DNA of 64,000 bases from Actinobacteria bacterium OV450 (GTDB lineage Bacteria > Actinomycetota > Actinomycetes > Streptomycetales > Streptomycetaceae), in the NCBI GenBank assembly GCA_001298555.1, contig LJCW01000186.1:1-64000 (forward strand), written 5' to 3'. Of the stretch, positions 62,288 through 64,000 are shown one piece after another. Numbering within the stretch: the stretch's first letter is position 1; each line of letters opens with the position of its first letter. The notes under the pieces are model-generated. The model was not told the origin of the DNA, ran no database searches, and saw nothing but the letters and a program-made list of their open reading frames with translations. Made by a program: the position numbers and the translations under genes.

Positions 62288-63490
62288 ATGGACTTCAGCT
62301 TCGGGGCCGAGGACGAGGAACTGCGCGCCCGCGCCCGCGCCTGGCTCACCGAGCACCTCGTGGGCCCGTACGCGCAGGTCCTCGGCCGCGGCGGACCCGG
62401 CAGCGAACACGAGGGCATCGACACCCGGCGCGCCTGGGAACGCGAACTCGGCCGCGGCGGCTGGATCGGCCAGGGCTGGGACACGGGTCCGGACGAGGAC
62501 TACGGCAACCGGCGGCTCTCCCTCACCGGCCAGGTCGTCTGGGCCGAGGAGTACGCGGCGCTGCGCGCCCCCGGCCGGGTCGGCCACATCGGCGAGAACC
62601 TCCTCGCGCCGACCCTGATCGCGTACGGGTCCCCGGAGCAGCGCCGCCGCTTCCTGCCCGCCATCGCGCGCGGCGAGGAGCTGTGGTGCCAGGGGTACAG
62701 CGAGCCGGGCGCCGGATCCGACCTCGCGGGCATCCGTACGCGCGCGGTACGGGACGCGGGCCGCGGGTCCCTCCGCGTCACCGGCCAGAAGATCTGGACC
62801 TCCCTGGCCCGGGACGCCGACTGGTGCTTCGTCCTGGCCCGCACCGAACCCGGCTCCCGGCGCCACCGGGGGGTGTCGTTCCTGCTCGTACGGATGGACC
62901 AGCCCGGCCGGGTCGAGGTCCGGCCGATCCGCCAGATGTCGGGGACCTCGGAGTTCAACGAGGTGTTCTTCGACGGAGCGGTGGCGGCGGAGGTCGTGGG
63001 CGGGGAGGGCAACGGCTGGACCGTGGCGATGGGACTGCTCGCCCTGGAGCGCGGGGTCTCCACACTGGTCCAGCAGATCGGGTTCGCGGCGGAGCTGGAG
63101 CGGGTGGTGGGGTCCCACCTGTCCTCGGGCGCCGGGGACCCCGTACTGCGCGAACGCCTGGTACGGCAGTGGGCAGAGCTGCGCACCATGCGCTGGAACG
63201 CCCTGCGGACCCTGGGCACCACCGGCGATCCGGGTGCGCCGAGCGTGGCCAAGCTGCTGTGGGGCGGCTGGCACCGGCGGCTCGGCGAGCTGGCGGTGGA
63301 GGTCCGCGGGGCCGCGGCCTGCGCCGGGCCCGCGGACTGGGCGCCGGGCCTGCCGTACGAACGCGGACTCGACGAGGAGCAGCGCCTGTTCCTGTTCACC
63401 CGCGCCGACACCATCTACGGCGGCTCGGACGAGATCCAGCGGAACATCATCGCCGAGCGCGTGCTCGGCCTGCCTAAGGAGCCCAGGTGA
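62288..63490 (+). CDS. acyl-CoA dehydrogenase
   Basis: A 400-residue FadE-type dehydrogenase. It shows WCQGYSEPGAGSDLAGIRTRA (about 135-155), the LRVTGQKIWTSLARDADWCF strand, and the C-terminal YGGSDEIQRNIIAERVLGL motif. It resembles the large partner of the upstream pair and the mycobacterial FadE17/FadE26-like group more than linear-chain enzymes. Its GTGA overlap with the alcohol dehydrogenase gene shows co-translation. Confidence 0.9.
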   Translation: MDFSFGAEDEELRARARAWLTEHLVGPYAQVLGRGGPGSEHEGIDTRRAWERELGRGGWIGQGWDTGPDEDYGNRRLSLTGQVVWAEEYAALRAPGRVGHIGENLLAPTLIAYGSPEQRRRFLPAIARGEELWCQGYSEPGAGSDLAGIRTRAVRDAGRGSLRVTGQKIWTSLARDADWCFVLARTEPGSRRHRGVSFLLVRMDQPGRVEVRPIRQMSGTSEFNEVFFDGAVAAEVVGGEGNGWTVAMGLLALERGVSTLVQQIGFAAELERVVGSHLSSGAGDPVLRERLVRQWAELRTMRWNALRTLGTTGDPGAPSVAKLLWGGWHRRLGELAVEVRGAAACAGPADWAPGLPYERGLDEEQRLFLFTRADTIYGGSDEIQRNIIAERVLGLPKEPR

Positions 63491-64000
63491 GAGGCGTCGT
63501 GTTCGACGGCAAGCAGGTCCAGGTGGTCGAGGATCTGGAGATCCGCGACCCGGGGCCGGGGGAGGTGCTGGTTGCGATCGCGGCGGCCGGGCTGTGCCAC
63601 AGCGACCTGTCGGTGATCGACGGGACGATACCGTTCCCGCCGCCGGTGGTCCTGGGGCACGAGGGCGCGGGGGTGGTGGAGGCGGTCGGGACCGGGGTCA
63701 CGCACGTGGCGCCGGGCGATCACGTCTCCCTGTCGACCCTGGCCAACTGCGGGGCCTGCGCCGACTGCGACCGCGGCCGGCCCACCATGTGCCGCAAGGC
63801 CATCGGGATGCCGGGGCAGCCGTTCTCCCGGGGCGGCAAGCCGCTGTTCCAGTTCGCCTCCAACTCGGCGTTCGCGGAACGGACGATCGTCAAGGCCGTC
63901 CAGGCCGTGAAGATCCCGGCCGACATCCCGCTGACCTCGGCGGCGCTCATCGGCTGCGGCGTCCTGACCGGTGTGGGGGCCGTGCTGAACCGGGCCCGCG
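63487..64000 (+). CDS. zinc-dependent alcohol dehydrogenase, truncated by window end
   Basis: The first 171 residues of a medium-chain dehydrogenase. Catalytic zinc ligands C37 (GLCHSD) and H58 with E59 (GHEG) are present, as is the four-cysteine structural zinc lobe (C88, C91, C94, C102). The nucleotide domain is only just beginning (LIGCGVLTGVGAVLNRAR), of the class III-like or mycothiol/NAD type. GTG 63487 overlaps the dehydrogenase stop (GTGA). It continues beyond the window. Confidence 0.88.
   Translation, partial: MRGVVFDGKQVQVVEDLEIRDPGPGEVLVAIAAAGLCHSDLSVIDGTIPFPPPVVLGHEGAGVVEAVGTGVTHVAPGDHVSLSTLANCGACADCDRGRPTMCRKAIGMPGQPFSRGGKPLFQFASNSAFAERTIVKAVQAVKIPADIPLTSAALIGCGVLTGVGAVLNRAR

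Overview
The window is about 72% GC, with dense genes, strong third-position GC bias, frequent GTG starts and 4-nt ATGA/GTGA overlaps. It also holds typical Streptomyces families: DmdR1, Rpf/CHAP wall hydrolases, NsdA-like TPR regulators, ECF sigma/zinc anti-sigma pairs and mycothiol-dependent isomerase folds. It is almost certainly a Streptomyces chromosome. From memory the pdxH-SIS-dmdR1 stretch matches the S. coelicolor SCO4387-SCO4394 neighbourhood; no alignment was run.

Layout. 0-1.1 kb: a complete IS630-type insertion sequence whose right end sits on the stop codon of a MarR-controlled MFS exporter (1.1-3.0 kb). 3-7.7 kb: a solitary ribbon-helix-helix protein, a purine permease, a DUF2530 protein and a P-type ATPase. 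7.8-14.5 kb: a secreted bulb-type lectin, a sacsin-like GHKL ATPase, serC and a DMT exporter. 14.5-25.6 kb: a CocE-type hydrolase, then a catabolic operon (TIGR03084 protein, AtuA-like protein, acyl-CoA carboxylase beta and alpha, acyl-CoA dehydrogenase, crotonase, TetR). The operon has a palindromic operator in front and an island of GC-rich repeats inside it. 25.6-27.6 kb: citrate synthase divergent from pdxH.

27.6-29.6 kb is the most unusual part: a frameshifted IscB (RNA-guided nuclease ancestor of Cas9). It is preceded by hairpin-rich, non-coding-looking DNA where its omega-RNA would be expected, and followed by more hairpins and a mini-ORF with a near-perfect Shine-Dalgarno. 29.7-35.7 kb: a PAS/GAF protein, a SIS protein, the iron regulator dmdR1 with a full-length antisense ORF (adm), an alpha/beta hydrolase with a TTA codon and a LexA-like box, and a TrmB/LuxR-type regulator. 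35.3-39.3 kb: a short secreted peptide, then two secreted peptidoglycan hydrolases (CHAP and Rpf) sharing one C-terminal repeat domain. 39.4-51.4 kb: an ABC exporter, a Prim-Pol-like protein, a TPR regulator, a TQYIPPVP-repeat membrane protein, a substrate-binding lipoprotein, purU, an ECF sigma/anti-sigma pair and an EF-hand protein.

51.6-64 kb: a CoA-thioester catabolic cluster (acyl-CoA ligase, amidohydrolase, a two-gene acyl-CoA dehydrogenase pair, cyclase, SDR, a third acyl-CoA dehydrogenase and an alcohol dehydrogenase cut by the window end). Its promoters share the inverted repeat TGACGG-N-CGTCA, so it looks like one regulon despite an RsbW-like ATPase, a two-component system and a hypothetical gene lying inside it.
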